Shown here in pieces: positions 45,789 to 57,724 of a stretch of 64,000 nt of DNA. The DNA comes from Heterobilharzia americana (Eukaryota; Platyhelminthes; Trematoda; Strigeidida; Schistosomatidae): NCBI GenBank assembly GCA_944470555.2, contig OX104129.1:49013998-49077997 (forward strand). Reading direction: 5' to 3'. Made by a program: the position numbers and the translations under genes. The notes under the pieces were generated by a model. That model made no database searches, was not told the origin of the DNA, and saw only the letters and a list, made by a program, of their open reading frames with translations. Position 1 is the stretch's first letter. Each line of letters opens with the position of its first letter.

Positions 45789-47974
45789 TATTAAAAAACA
45801 TTACCCTTAGTGCATGAAAATCGTCTATATCTGAAATAGTTATCAAGGTTGTATCAAATAAATTCGGATGAAGCACTATGTATTTGATTAAAATCAGTGT
45901 GACTAAGAATTCCAGGTCGACAGCTTCTACCCTAACGTGGTGGTTAGATTTACCTATCGCAACGACTCATCTGGTTGTACTGGCTGGAACGATGTTTTCT
46001 GGAGGTCTTAATGTACCAGAAAGGTAAGAATAAAACCAGTTACTCTCAGTGTAAATAGCTTGTGCAACGATTAGGGTTTGATGTTAAAGCTGTACTGCTG
46101 GCTGAACCAAGTATGACAGATGTAAGCGGTTTTGTGTAGATGATCATCATTCCACACTGATGATGCCTTTCATATTGTAAGGAAGCGTTATAAAAGGTTG
46201 ACCCTAGAAGTATCACTAGTCTAGAGGTTCAACTTTTAGTCTGTATCATAAATGCGGATTTTGACCCAATAACTGGTATTTCACTGCCCAGATAGCATCA
46301 TTAGATCTTACACAATGCGTGTAGCATATCGCTAATTGTATGGACGTACATCTGGTTGATAAGTACGTTCCAACTTTTTTGGGATATGAAACTTCTCCTC
46401 ATTCTATGGTCTCCCACCGAGGATAGTTTGGGTTTTTCATGTTCTAACATAACAATATCAAACTTAGATTAAAATCTACCCCCGGGCTTTATGGTCATGG
46501 ACTTCTATTACTAATCTAATTTCTCTTTCACATACCTCAGGTAGGTTGAAAGTTCACTAACAAACTGCAGTAACATTCGAATTGTTAAAAAACTCCAAAT
46601 GTTTCTTTCGTAATAAATTTCTATTTCTAACCATTTCGGTGAATAAGATAAATCTCAATGCAAGCGTATGGGTCAGTTTTTCTTTCAAAAGGATAAAATA
46701 TCCGAATCGCCAGTCTTATTCTGAGCTATACTAAAAGTGTTGGTTAGCTGTTCTATCAGACATTAACGGAAAGATAAAAATCCATTCACTTAAAGCAGTC
46801 AGTATTCCTAAAGGCCCATCAAAAGGCATGCACTAAATCTATTGCCACCAATCGAGTTATTACAAAAATTCAGTGAAAGCAAATCTTTCACCATGTATCC
46901 TCGATACTGTCTATATATTGTGCAATATGAGTTCAAATGAACATGAAATGATTTTTCACTTAAGTAATACAAACCATCCGACATCAGGGAGAAATTTTAT
47001 TATCAACTTGGTAAACAACTAAACAAATAGCAAACTAGAATGTATTATTAAAGAAATTTCTGACGTTCCTCGTCGTTGACCAACGGAAGTGAATAAATCA
47101 GTCTCTGTCAACTTACCGGTTGATTCTTTCCGTAGACGCTTCGATACTGTTAGCAATCTTTTTTGGTCTGCATATTTATTGCCAAATTTTTAATTCAAAA
47201 TACGTAATTTAACTATCCTAAATCTATTCATAAGAAAACTGATGAATACTTCAATGACAAGACTCACCATCCCAAATGTCAACGCACTTTAGGGACATTG
47301 TTGAAATATCTACCAAAAGGATAACAAAACTTGATATTGTGGTAACCTAGGTGATTCCAATCGTATGGGTTCACGTGTCACCTACTAAAAAATCAGTTAC
47401 CGTCGACTATAGAGTTTTAGCCCTTAGAATAGTTAATGAAAATGAAAAATCAATCTGAAATTACAGTGTTTTTAAAAACAGTACTTAACCTGAAGTCCGC
47501 GGATAGATATAGATAAAACAACTACTCGTCAAGTATAGTAAAGAAAATCTTCCCAAATTTTACATGGTAATATCACAGTTTATGATATTAAGAGTTTTTT
47601 CATCACTTCAGGCATATAACTTATCTAAATGGAACCACTCTCAAACAATATCACACGGGTTCAGACCACGATCCATTACTTGATGACGAACGAGTTGGAC
47701 ATTGTCACTACATATTGCATCGTAAGTTTGCATCCCAGCCAATTTTATGAAGAGGAACACATTTGTTGAGTACTATTAATTTGCGTTTCATGTTACAGCA
47801 TCATTACATTTCCAGTCGATAATACCAAAAATAAATCTCCACAAACGACCAACTGAATTACTCTCCAGTGTTTACTAGTGATTTGCTTCAACATCGATTT
47901 CATAAAATTCTGAAGAGAAACTGAGATCTGTGAGGTAAATCAGCTCGGGTGTAGGGACAAAAGTAAGAAATAAT
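45789..47974. other. Unassigned AT-rich interval
   Basis: No sizeable open frame, tRNA-like fold or recognised repeat. Confidence 0.45.
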
Positions 47975-48180
47975 GAACCATTGGACTGCGATGCAGTGGT
48001 TAGATGAGAATGTGTTTGCGTTGAGACCCAACAGTTCTGAGCTTGATCACTTTCAGAGACACGGGTGCACACTGACAAGAAGTCGGAAATCAGGATGAAA
48101 CAGCTGCCCAGTGCTTCTATGTTTTCAAAGACTCCCCAGCTGACATCAATTTGTGGTGAAAACTAGATTGAAACCAAGTA
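47975..48180 (+). repeat. tRNA/hammerhead SINE, diverged
   Basis: A tRNA-like head (GATGCAGTGGTTAGATGAG; B box GTTCTGAGCTTGATC) is followed by a decayed hammerhead (48063-48118), where ATGAAAC and GCCCAGTGC remain recognisable. The tail is related to the other copies (CCCCAGCTGACATCAAT). It aligns with the SINE at 49490-49772 along most of its length. Confidence 0.65.
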
Positions 48181-48189
48181 ATTACCGCA

Positions 48190-49480
48190 AACCATCAACT
48201 AGATTAACATGATAATTTATGACTTCGCATCTGTTGACCAAGTTTGAAACCATACCAATTATGTGATAGTTTATACCATCTACCTATTATAACATCAATA
48301 GATAGAGTGATATCTAAACCCATAATGAAATAGTTGCACAATACAAGAGAAGGCAAATTATCTAAAGTTGTAGAACATACTTTTTCAATTAGCGGTTATT
48401 TGAAATCAACAGCTGAAATTCTCAGTGATGACCAAGCATTCTGTATGTCCTGATAATTTGGTATACTAGTTTGTAAAGAAAGAAAGGAGCTGATATTGGA
48501 TTTTCCTCCTTAGAATATAAAATATGTGCACAAATTATTCCTGCACAAGATTTCGATTTGATCTTCCAAAACTGCGAGTGGTAATAATAATAATAGTAAT
48601 AATTTTTTTAACTATACCCTTATTGATGAATCTTGTTGTAACGCTTTACGTCAATGCACCTGACAATCATGTAAGTACTTTAAGTGTGTAAGATCCACGA
48701 AATTTAAACCTTTTCAGGTAGGTGAGTGAAATTTACTAGATGTAACTAACTAGATTCAGTTCACGGAGCTGTAACCTACAAAAGACTTGCAAGTGGATGT
48801 CATCATCTGGTCTCAGTCAGACTTCACTTTTAGAAAACTTAACAGCATGCGACATATGAATTGAAAATTACCGGGATATTAATTGAAATGAGTGTAATGA
48901 AGTAAAGTATTCAAAGTACAATGAATAAGCACCTGTTTGCATCAGTTGCGCTGAACATTAGAAAAGTGGCTTGTTTTTATGTTCATTGTATTTTAAAGTT
49001 AACATCCGACAACACTTTAACATTCATGAATGCTAGAACAAGACCATTCTGAAACAGCTTAATAGAATACCAAAGATAATTATAATTACATAACAAAGTC
49101 AAGCAGGTAGAATGCACTTCAGCATATAAAATATGCATTCGTGCATTTAGTTAATGAACGTTTAAGTTACGAATAAATATACAAAAAACCATTAGGTTAA
49201 ATAGTACTGAAAAACACTTTATCTCATTTATCAGGAAACTAAGTAGCTGCATTCAATCAAAATTAGTATATAAGCTAAATGGAATAGAACGTCTATTAGG
49301 TCTGTAAAATTTGAAATTCTCCATAGTTTGAGGTCAGGAAAATCATACTACAATGAAAGTCACGTAAGATGTATTTGACAGTATGAATAAATAATTACGG
49401 TATAATAGTGATGCGTTGTAGTCAAAAAAACCAAGAGTATGTAGCAAAATGAGTAAGTAGTTATCAATGAGGAAAAAAAT
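48190..49480. other. Unassigned AT-rich interval
   Basis: Contains a short TAA/AAT repeat near 48581-48600 and no recognisable gene. Confidence 0.45.
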
Positions 49481-49489
49481 TTAACAATC

Positions 49490-49772
49490 TGGTGGCCCTG
49501 AGGACAAATACTCGATGATAACATTGAGTGGTGGTCGCCCTATGTCGTGAAGTGACAGAATTTGGGAGTACGAACCACTGGATTCCGAACCAGTGGCTCA
49601 GTGGTAACGTGCTGGTCACAGAACCTGAAGGTCCTGAGTTCGATCTGTCTCGGGGTCATGGGTGCTCATTGCTGAAGGGTCCCATAATAGGGCGAAAAAC
49701 CTGTCTAGTGCCCCCAGGTCGCCAATGTTCTTCCAACTGATGTCAGTTGACGATAAATAGCAACTTGAAAAA
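49490..49772 (+). repeat. tRNA/hammerhead SINE, best preserved copy
   Basis: The head CCTGAGGACAAATACTCGATG is shared with the minus copy at 52.9 kb. The tRNA-like part has A box TGGCTCAGTGGT and B box CTGAGTTCGATCTG, the internal RNA polymerase III promoter elements. The hammerhead is at 49661-49715 and the tail is CTTCCAACTGATGTCAG. The layout matches what is known of schistosome SM-alpha SINEs. Confidence 0.82.
49661..49715 (+). ncRNA. Hammerhead ribozyme-like motif
   Basis: Core CTGAAGG (consensus CTGANGA, so the last A is G). Stem II is GTCC/GGGC with loop CATAATA. The GAAA core follows, and a GTC cleavage triplet at 49703-49705. Stem I pairs CATTG with TAGTG, plus outer GGG/CCC. Stem III is eroded. 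The A9-to-G change and weak stem III make activity doubtful. Confidence 0.7.
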
Positions 49773-49779
49773 CCAATAT

Positions 49780-51080
49780 TGCAGTTAAAACTGATTCCAT
49801 AACAAAATGAAAATCAACACAAAAACACCAGGTTTAAGTAATTTAGAAAGCGTATGAAAAAGTCGATTTTGGATGAGCAATCACCATAGATTCGTCTTTT
49901 CAAAGTGGACGTTCTTTTAGGCTTTTCCATTTACACATAATTTTACTGACTACAAAGAATATAAATCAAGCATACCCAGCAAGCTTTAGTTGCCAGAAAA
50001 CGCAGATTTTATTATGTATGTATGATATGACTCAGTTTTGCAAATGACCTCGATGGGATTAAATGCAAATTAAATATGTGATAACCAGTACTTTATTGAT
50101 GGCTTAAATGCTGGATGTAGAACATTTAACCGGTAATTATAATTAGTTCCAGATCATTGAAGTTTGTCAGTAGTGCTACGGCATATTTATTTACTGCCCG
50201 TCAGATTCTGCTTCCTTGTGAATGTATATAAGACAAACATCAATATTGTTGTAAATTTCGACCCCCATACAGCTAGCAATTACAATATATAGGGACTTTT
50301 GGAATACGATCGTCGGGTTAGTCAGAGAAGTTATGCAGATACAATGATGGTGATGCTACATTTTATCTACAGGTATGTAAAGGCTGATTATTTATTTACA
50401 CAGCCTGTTTTTTTTCTCTTCAGTGCTTCTACAAAGAATCTTTTCATCTAGTGATAACCCGAACAGCAGAATGTTTTTCTCATTCAAATTGCAACCAGAC
50501 GATAATTATATTTACACACATACATATATCACTGACTGTAACACTGGTATGAATAGGGAGGTCAATTATTTTCTGGTATAAATTCACAGTATTGAAGCAC
50601 TACATGGCATAACTGCAAAGCATCATGGGTTGTTGATATATAATAAATTTGCCACTTGTATTCTTCACTTTTGAAAATCTTGTTTGAGTTGAGAAATTTT
50701 TATCCCCGTAAGACATTCAATCAAAGTTAAGAATATAATCTCCGGAATTCCTTCTGTACATGCAGAGGATTTTTCAACCAAAATATTTTGAAGAAAAGAC
50801 TTCCATAGAGGTTACTCCATTTACGGCACATCGAGGTTTCTTGATGAAAGTAAACTCCAACAGATAACCTTTGCTTCTATTTTATATATTTACATAAATC
50901 TTTGATATTCTAGACCTCTAGTTGCCACGAATATAGATCGCATCGATTCGTCAACTGAATTCGGTACTAATCTTACAGCAACTTTTTGATCAAAATACTT
51001 CAAGAGCATGTGTAAGACTAACTGATAGGCTTTCGAACTTTTTGTTACTACTGCGTATCATACATTATGTATATCTGTGG
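49780..51080. other. Unassigned AT-rich interval
   Basis: No recognised gene, repeat or RNA. Confidence 0.45.
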
Positions 51081-51084
51081 GTAT

Positions 51085-51185
51085 TATGCCATGAAGCGAA
51101 TGGTGCTGTTCCCACTAAGACTCGAACCCAACACCAATCACCTCAAACTCCAGAGCGCAATCCTCTATGCCACTGATTTACGATA
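51085..51185 (-). repeat. tRNA-like head of a SINE
   Basis: The minus strand shows A box GTGGCATAGAGGATTGCG and B box GTTGGGTTCGAGTCT, then AGTGGGAACAGCACC. The last block recurs at 52600-52615 (AGTGGGAACAACACC) just before a hammerhead motif, so this is probably the front half of that SINE subfamily without the ribozyme. Confidence 0.6.
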
Positions 51186-51369
51186 GACACTGTTCATCCT
51201 TAGTATCAAAAGTGAAAATATCGGCAATGTCGAGGCATCAGCACAGGGGCCCATATGCTAAAATTGGCCAATCACTTCGGTTAAATCAACAACGGAGATT
51301 TACAAGCCATAATATCAAACTACTAAACTATACCTGTCGCGTAAGGAGTGGCTATCGTGACTGTGTGCC

Positions 51370-51930
51370 AAGGTCTATAATACTCTAGAATTCGAAGCGA
51401 TTAGTCCTGCGTTAGTGGGAACATCACTCACGTACTGTAGTCCATTCTGTCCTGTCGTACGGCTGTGAGGAATGGCCATTAAAAGTAGAGGATATGAAGC
51501 GATTGTAGGGTTTTGACCGCAGATGTCTTCATAGTATTGCTCGCGTTTGGTGGAATCACTGTGTGAGCAGTGCTGAAGTCAGGCGAATGGTACTAGACAA
51601 GACAGGCAAGTCGATTGATGAGGTTGTGAACCCTAGTCGACTGAGATGGCTTGGACATATAGTGGATATGTCGAGCCAACGTGTCATGTTAGGGTAAATT
51701 GGATTAAGTTGGAAGGTTTAGAGTGACCAGACCAATACATGGCACTAGTCGATGAATTCCCTTACTGTTGGTCTAAGCTGTGTAGCGAGAAACGTAGACT
51801 GCCTGCTTGGGGTAGCTGAGACGACAGAACTAGTGATTAGGGAGTCCTGGTAGTATGGCTGAAAGTCGGACACAATTGCATAGATGTCTTCACAACTTGA
51901 CATCTAAAGCTTGAATATTTGCACTAACCT
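51370..51930 (+). repeat. 5'-truncated RTE-type LINE 3' fragment
   Basis: The plus strand gives SVLSYGCEEWPLKVEDMKRL-type codons near 51455-51510, shown here as YGCEEWPLKVEDMKRL. Then come DRRCLHSIARVWWNH, SAEVRRMVLDKTGKS and PSRLRWLGHIVDM, ending near 51690. These are the conserved C-terminal segments of fluke RTE elements, followed by the usual 3' region. A stop follows MKRL. Confidence 0.85.
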
Positions 51931-52584
51931 TCGTCTATAGATTTTTTTATGCTCTCACACAACTTGGTCTTCTTCGATATCAGTCTTTTTTTACCCACTT
52001 GTTCTTTTTGTTCTACTGCAAAGTGTGGTGACTTGAGCCGATGCACTTGTGTGCGGTTTCACGTTGATTTTGTCAGTCAGTAAGACATCAATGGAAGGCA
52101 GCTACATGCATGTGACGAGTCCCAGTAGTAGTAGCACTAGATGAAAAAACAAAAGTGTAATCAAGTCAAGGAAAACCTGTCTTGATTCTACTCACCTTAA
52201 CAACCCTTATTTTAGAGTCATATGAAATGTTTGCTGACTGACCAAAAGTTTAATTCACTAAATGGTGAGTCACTTACAAGTTCTATGCATTCATTTAAAG
52301 GCTGTTTTAAGGCCAACTGTAGGAAAGATCTCTAGTTGACTATCATTACTCATAACTCCCGAAAATACTAAAACACATAATTCAAGACTATTATCTGCGT
52401 AGATGGATTACACAACCTTGTCTACACGCACGTGTCGAATAATAAACACGGTGGGAATAGATATCATTTAAGAACCATCATCAACTAACTTGTACACATC
52501 ACATATCTGGAAAGTGTTTGGTGACCTTATATCTATAGTTTTTTCTTCTGGTACACATCGACTACGCCACAGCTATGTTCTGTA

Positions 52585-52710
52585 AGAATGTCGTTGTCCC
52601 AGTGGGAACAACACCGCTTAGTGAGAGGTGGGTACTGACAAATCCTAAATAGGACGAAACGCGTACCCTGGATCCCACTGTTAACCACTATCCATCTTGT
52701 ATATACTACT
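52585..52710 (+). repeat. Hammerhead SINE fragment, second subfamily
   Basis: Contains AGTGGGAACAACACC, a hammerhead motif (52622-52680) and the trailing CCACTATCCATCTTG-TATATAC. It lies tail-to-tail with the minus-strand SINE starting at 52712. Confidence 0.65.
52622..52680 (+). ncRNA. Decayed hammerhead ribozyme motif
   Basis: CTGACAA, then ATCC, loop TAAATA, GGAC and GAAAC form a recognisable core and stem II. Stem I pairs GTGGG (52628-52632) with CCCAC (52674-52678). Two G-to-A changes hit the catalytic G8 and the first stem II pair, and the GTC cleavage triplet is lost, so it should be inactive. Confidence 0.72.
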
Positions 52711-52711
52711 T

Positions 52712-52950
52712 GTTTTCAAGTTGGTACTCATCATGGACTAACATCAGGTGGAGAAACATTAGAAACATAGGAGTACTGGACAGCTATTTCTTTATATTAC
52801 GGGACTTCTCTCAGTAGTTAGAACCTATGACCCCAGCCCGTTAACATTTAGTCACTGGGTTGGAAACCAGTGGGCCATATTCTCAGTTCGTGACATAGGG
52901 TGACTATCGCCCAACGCCATCGTTGAGTATTTGTCCTCACGGGTTGCCAA
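52712..52950 (-). repeat. tRNA/hammerhead SINE, minus strand
   Basis: Read on the minus strand, the head GTGAGGACAAATACTCAACG, the tRNA-like part, the ribozyme relic and the tail CTCCACCTGATGTTAGTCC follow in the same order as in the copy at 49490-49772. Confidence 0.75.
52770..52822 (-). ncRNA. Decayed hammerhead ribozyme motif
   Basis: The minus strand reads CTACTGAGAG, AGTCCCGTAATA, AAGAAATAG and CTGTCCAGTAC. The GTC triplet and the GTAC-type stem I strand remain, but the core bases after CTGA and one side of stem II are changed. Confidence 0.55.
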
Positions 52951-52954
52951 TGCT

Positions 52955-53000
52955 CTCAGTTTTCCAATGTTCCTCCAACTGATGTCAGCGCATGATGAAT
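52955..53000 (+). repeat. Isolated SINE tail
   Basis: TTCCAATGTTCCTCCAACTG followed by ATGTCAGCGCATGATGAA is the shared SINE 3' tail in plus orientation, directly beside the head of the minus-strand copy. Confidence 0.6.
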
Positions 53001-53004
53001 ACAA

Positions 53005-54750
53005 AAAATCACTATATCCCTAAAAAAACTCCAATTTCAACCTACTACCTGTTTGTTGGAAAAACCTAGATCAACCTGTGATAAAGATATACATTTGGAA
53101 GAAATCCCAGTTACTAACTAAATAGTCCGCTAAAAGACAATAGGAATCAATTTCTGAAAACACCAGGCAAGTTTCTTGTATTACTAGACAAAAAGCAATG
53201 TAAGGCCTATTATTATAAGATTAAAACTGGATCAATGAGGTAGAATGAAAGTTACTTCCATTCTGTTGAGGGAATTAGAACAACATAAATCATATCTCAA
53301 AGTCGTGAAGTTATCTTGATATGACTATGGAAAATAAGTGGAGTCAAAAACGCAATCCAGTAAATAATATTGCTTCACTGTAATACACCTAATTAACCAA
53401 CTAAAATACAATCTCATCGTTTTAAATTTCAAGCTGCTTGAATACGTCTCATAAGTCAAAAAAAACTTATTTTCAAGGATTAAAAACACTTAATCCTTTT
53501 GATGAATTCGCATAATGTGAAAAAACGGATGCTATCTCAGAAACGTAATGTAATCGTGCAATATATTTCAAATAATCTCACCACAAGTTTACTTACCAAG
53601 GCATGAAGATGAAAATAGGGCGCGGCAAAGCAAATAAATAAGGATAATACAAGATTTGGAAAATAAACTACAATAAGGAGGAATTATACATTTTCACACC
53701 TCTCTTGGCATTAAAATGAGACAAAGATTGTTCGGTACGTAATGAGCGAATACATCACATTTCTCAGATAACTTCCGTCTTCCTATTACACTATGCAACA
53801 AAACTTAATTGATTTATTATATGTCACACAGTGGAACAATACTATTTACTGCATTACGTTTCGGGCACAATTTGTTGTATTCAGTCATATCAAGATAACT
53901 CTAAAACTTTGAGACATAACTGATATGTTTTTTCACCTTTGTCATGTAGCTAGTAAGACTCTTCATATATCCGGAACAGGTGTCTATTCATTCCTGCTGC
54001 AAGCACTGGGTGTTGATTCGAAAAACAAAGATTCAGTTGTGAATCTCTCTCTCCACCCCTAGATTAGTTCTAAGGATTTCCACTACCCCATTCTATTGCG
54101 TGGTTGTGTGATTGCATGCATACCTGTAGATTAGCTCTTTTTTCTAAATCCCTTATTTTACTAGGATTTACCAATTTCGGATAGCTTAATCCAGTAAGTA
54201 ATACCATCCTGCTGTATGATACATCTAACAAACTAACTAAAATTACATTCCACTAGTGTCTGAGTTTTATTCTTATAACAAAAAAACCTAGTTTAAAAAC
54301 TTGTTTTCTTAGTTATCTGACGTGAAGTCTGTAAAACAATACATAAGACGTTTGCGCAAGTTACCTCTCAGAGCTGTTCAGCTGAGTAATGCAACTCTCA
54401 ACTGCGTAGTTACGACAAGTTCACCATACAGCTGCACTAAACACTCTAAACGATGACAATACTATGCTGATAGAACCACACAAAGATTTGAGTTTGTTGT
54501 TAGTGAAGAAATCTAAGCATGCACGAAATATTGCTAACTGGCAAAAATTATTTCACGCTGCCAGATAAGAATCTAACAACATAAGTGATCTGTCAGACAG
54601 GTAGACAAGTCCAAGTCACACCTTGCACAGTAATGCATCGATCCCAGTTTCTACACTTCACAGAACCATGCAAGAAAGAAGTTAATAGCAAAAATGATAT
54701 TTACGTAGACAATTAAGTATGAAAGGAGAGAGCAAAATACAGAAGAGGAA
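53005..54750. other. Unassigned AT-rich interval
   Basis: No open frame above about 60 codons and no repeat I can name. Confidence 0.45.
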
Positions 54751-54779
54751 TAACGTGATGTTCAAGATTTTGTAGATGG

Positions 54780-55115
54780 CATCTGGACCACTGGCTGACT
54801 TTAAGGCAAGTTACCAGGGTTCTCCAATCATTGATTCCTATTATCTCGAGGATCACAGCTAGGTTACTTACATGGCCCAGACAAACAGTGTGTTGGTCTA
54901 GTCACTCTGAGCCTTCTTCCAACCCAATGCCACTTCAGCTAACATTGTACGTCTAAGATGGCAGTAGCACTACGTAGGTTCGGTAAAAGTTGATAACCTC
55001 ATGGACTGACTTGTATTCCTTACCTAATACCTGTATAGCTTAACTTTGATATAACCACCCCAGTGATGCCACCATGCATGAGCAATGCTGCAAAGACACC
55101 TCTGGTCAGAAAATT
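54780..55115 (-). repeat. RTE 3' tail joined after the internal deletion
   Basis: CLCSIAHAWWHHWG near 55060-55105 matches the CL-SIAR-WW-H block seen at 51.5 kb. Further on, KKAQSD near 54905 matches the KKA-G-Q block. This is the region that normally follows RT by several hundred bases. Confidence 0.65.
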
Positions 55116-55120
55116 GTAAT

Positions 55121-55700
55121 TTACTCACATCTACTACTATCGCCATAGGCTCTAACATGCCCACAAGTGTTCGAGTAGAGAGCTTTCAATAAGGTGATGT
55201 ACTTACTAGGCACGCCTTTCAGTGACAGACATTGCCATAAGACTTCTCGATCAACGGAGTCAAATGCCGCCTTCAGGTCGAGAAATACAGCTATTGTCGG
55301 GCGTCTGTAAGCATGCCTATGTTCCAGGACCTGGCGCAGTGTGAATATTTGGTCGATACATCCACGGCCAGGTCTAAAGCCTGCCTGGTTTTCTCGGGCT
55401 TGCTGTTCCCGAGCTCCACTCAGGCGTCGGAGAATTATAGAACTTAGGATCTTAGACACTATGTTTGTCAGGCTGATTCCTCTGTGGTTATCACAAGAGG
55501 ACTTCTCGCCTTTCTTGAAGACTGGGATGATGAGTGACTTAGACCAGTCGGAGGGGATCGTATTTGATTCCCATATACTGGCTAACACTTCCGTTAGCCT
55601 GACTAAGAGAACTCTACCACCATTCTTGTATACCTCAGCAGGTAGTCCGTCTGGTCCTGCTGCCCTTCCCGTTTCAGGCTACCTACCGCTTTCTCAACTT
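55121..55700 (-). pseudogene. RTE reverse transcriptase front half
   Basis: After a frame shift near 55670 the frame 55588-55121 has SDWSKSLIIPVFKKGEKS, RGISLTNIVSKILSSIILRRL, NQAGFRPGRGCIDQI and FLDLKAAFDSVDREVLW (motif A aspartate). It ends RAYGDSSRCE. Motif B (GV-QGC) and the catalytic FADD are absent, so it cannot polymerise. Confidence 0.9.
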
Positions 55701-55862
55701 CTTCTAGTGTTGGGGGACCTGTCTCTATGTCCCATTCAGGGTCCGACTGGATAGCGGGCAGCGCAATGGTGGCTGGAGGCCAGTTAAACTGTTCCTCAAA
55801 GTGTTCTGCCCATCGTCCCAGTCGCCTTCCCTGCGAGTGAATCGCAGATCCGTCCTTCTCCG

Positions 55863-57145
55863 CTATAACCTCACTAACTGTTGTTGACCATTTCCCCCAG
55901 TCTCCTTAATAAGTCTAAATAACTGTCTACTGTTACCGATCGCCGCTGCCTTTTCCATCTCTTTAGCCTTTGCTGCCCACCACTGTTCACGATCGTTGCG
56001 CAGACTTTTCGTCAGTTCATTTTTAAGTTGCGCTCGCTCTTCATTGTACTCAGAGCCTGCAGGGATGCATTCACGTGCATCCATTAGTTTGGAAGAAGCT
56101 GCTGATATCCACTGGCTCTTTTTAGCCATTATCTTGGAGTCGGCTACAGTCTCCAGTGCTGCTTTTACAGTAGACTGAAGATGGCACCAAGCTTCTTCTG
56201 GATGAGTGACAGTCTTTTGTTCCGATAACTGCCTAGCCAACTTCTCACTGAACACGGCTTTGGTGTTTTCGTTGTCCAGCAGAACTCGTAGTGGTTTTGT
56301 TGCCAAATTTTTTCTACGTCCATTGAGACGCAGGCATATACGTGCTCGGACCAACGCATGATCGCTGTCCAAACACGTACTCCAGAAGGAGCGGCAGTCT
56401 TCCACCGATCCTCTCCAGCGATGACTAATAGCAATGTGGTCTATCTGTGTCCATCGCTGAGTCGAGCTCGGTGGACGCCAGGTCAGACAGTGCCTTTCTT
56501 TATGTCTGAAATTTGTGCTGGCTAAAAATAGGCGGTTATCTGAGCATAGTTGTAATAGGCGATCACCGTTATCTGTACGTTCAGCTGGGATTCCGAAAGT
56601 GCCACCTAAGTGCCTTTCTGCCTCACTCAGTCTACCCACCTGTGCGTTGAGGTCACCTGCAACAACCACTACGTCCGAACGTTTGGCTTTCGAGAGGAGG
56701 TTAGACAGTTTATGGTAGAACTCGTCCTTCACTTCATCCGAACTACAGTCAGTGGGTGCGTAAGCAGAGATTACAAAGAGACAACGGCGAGTCTCACTAT
56801 TCCTTTTAGTTCTCACTGTGCCGTTCAGCCTCATAGCGCAGAGGCGACTATCAACTGGGATCCAGTCTAGTAGTGAGTTTTCTGCCCTGGTGCTTAATGC
56901 TATACCTACACCTGCAAGACCACGAGAGCTAGCTATCGAATCTCCAGAAACTCGAAGGGTGAATTTTGCAGATTCACCAGATTGGTCAGGAGAGGTCAGG
57001 TGAATAACCACACTTGGGTCCTGTATGCGTGTCTCACAAACACAGCACACATCCATGCCCGAGTTGCTAGAGTCTTTGCCAACGAAGCCTGTTGGCCAAT
57101 TTGACGGAGGGTGCGGACATTGAAGGCTCCAATATGTAATTTGGA
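55863..57145 (-). pseudogene. RTE endonuclease domain
   Basis: The codons LHIGAFNVRTLRQIGQQ just before 57056 belong to the N-terminus, one frame shift away from the long frame 57056-55863 (397 codons). That frame has CETRIQDP (catalytic glutamate), ISAYAPTD, VVAGDLNAQVG, WRPPSSTQRWTQIDHIAISHRW and CLDSDHALV. These are the APE-type nuclease motifs (E, D/N, D, DH), all present. The C-terminal third is a basic linker towards RT. The long intact frame suggests the insertion is not very old. Confidence 0.9.
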
Positions 57146-57724
57146 GCGTGGTTTAAGGAGACCAGGGATGCTGTTCTGTGGACTCAGATCGTTGTCGAAG
57201 GCTGCAGAGGTAGGAGAAATTGAAGATGATGCAGCATCATTAATTAAGAGACGTGAAGGAAGATTAGAAGGTAATGATGGAGGAGGAGGATAGCAGTCAG
57301 AAGAAACTTGGGTGCTGACAGAGTTGTGAGGGCGGTTGACACTTCCCGGCTGCCCACACCGTGGAAGGCTATTTCTTCTTAAGGTACCTGAAAGAGATTT
57401 GTGTGACCGCAGAGCCCATCGGACATCTGCTTGAGGCCTGTCACACCCAGCCTTTTGAGTATGATTATTTTGAATTTTTGTATTTTTGGGGCCGGATAGT
57501 CGAAAGGAAACGACAAGTGAACCAACACCGCCGGCCCGGCAGACCGTGGGGCGTGGTGGAGTGTGTTATTTTTGGGGCCGACCTTTTCTAACCCCCCTTC
57601 CACTGAGAAGGCAGCATCAGCATGGCACTGCTGGTCATCCAAGGGAAACACCTTACTGCTGTCACACCCCATCCAGCTAGCAGCAGTACGACTTCGCCCT
57701 CAGACCCCCATCATAGTGTAGCAA

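Larger units (their letters stand above)
54760..57720 (-). mobile_element. RTE-type LINE with internal deletion
   Basis: Leader (about 57150-57720), endonuclease, RT front half and 3' tail follow in order on the minus strand. The RT is cut just after RAYGDSS and joined to CLCSIAHAWWHHWG, so roughly the middle and back of RT are gone. It differs clearly from the RTE element at 22.6-25.9 kb, so it represents a second RTE family. Confidence 0.82.

Noticed and set aside
55341..56870. Plus-strand frames within the second RTE element
   Set aside because: They are shadows of the minus-strand endonuclease-RT frames, which carry the catalytic motifs.
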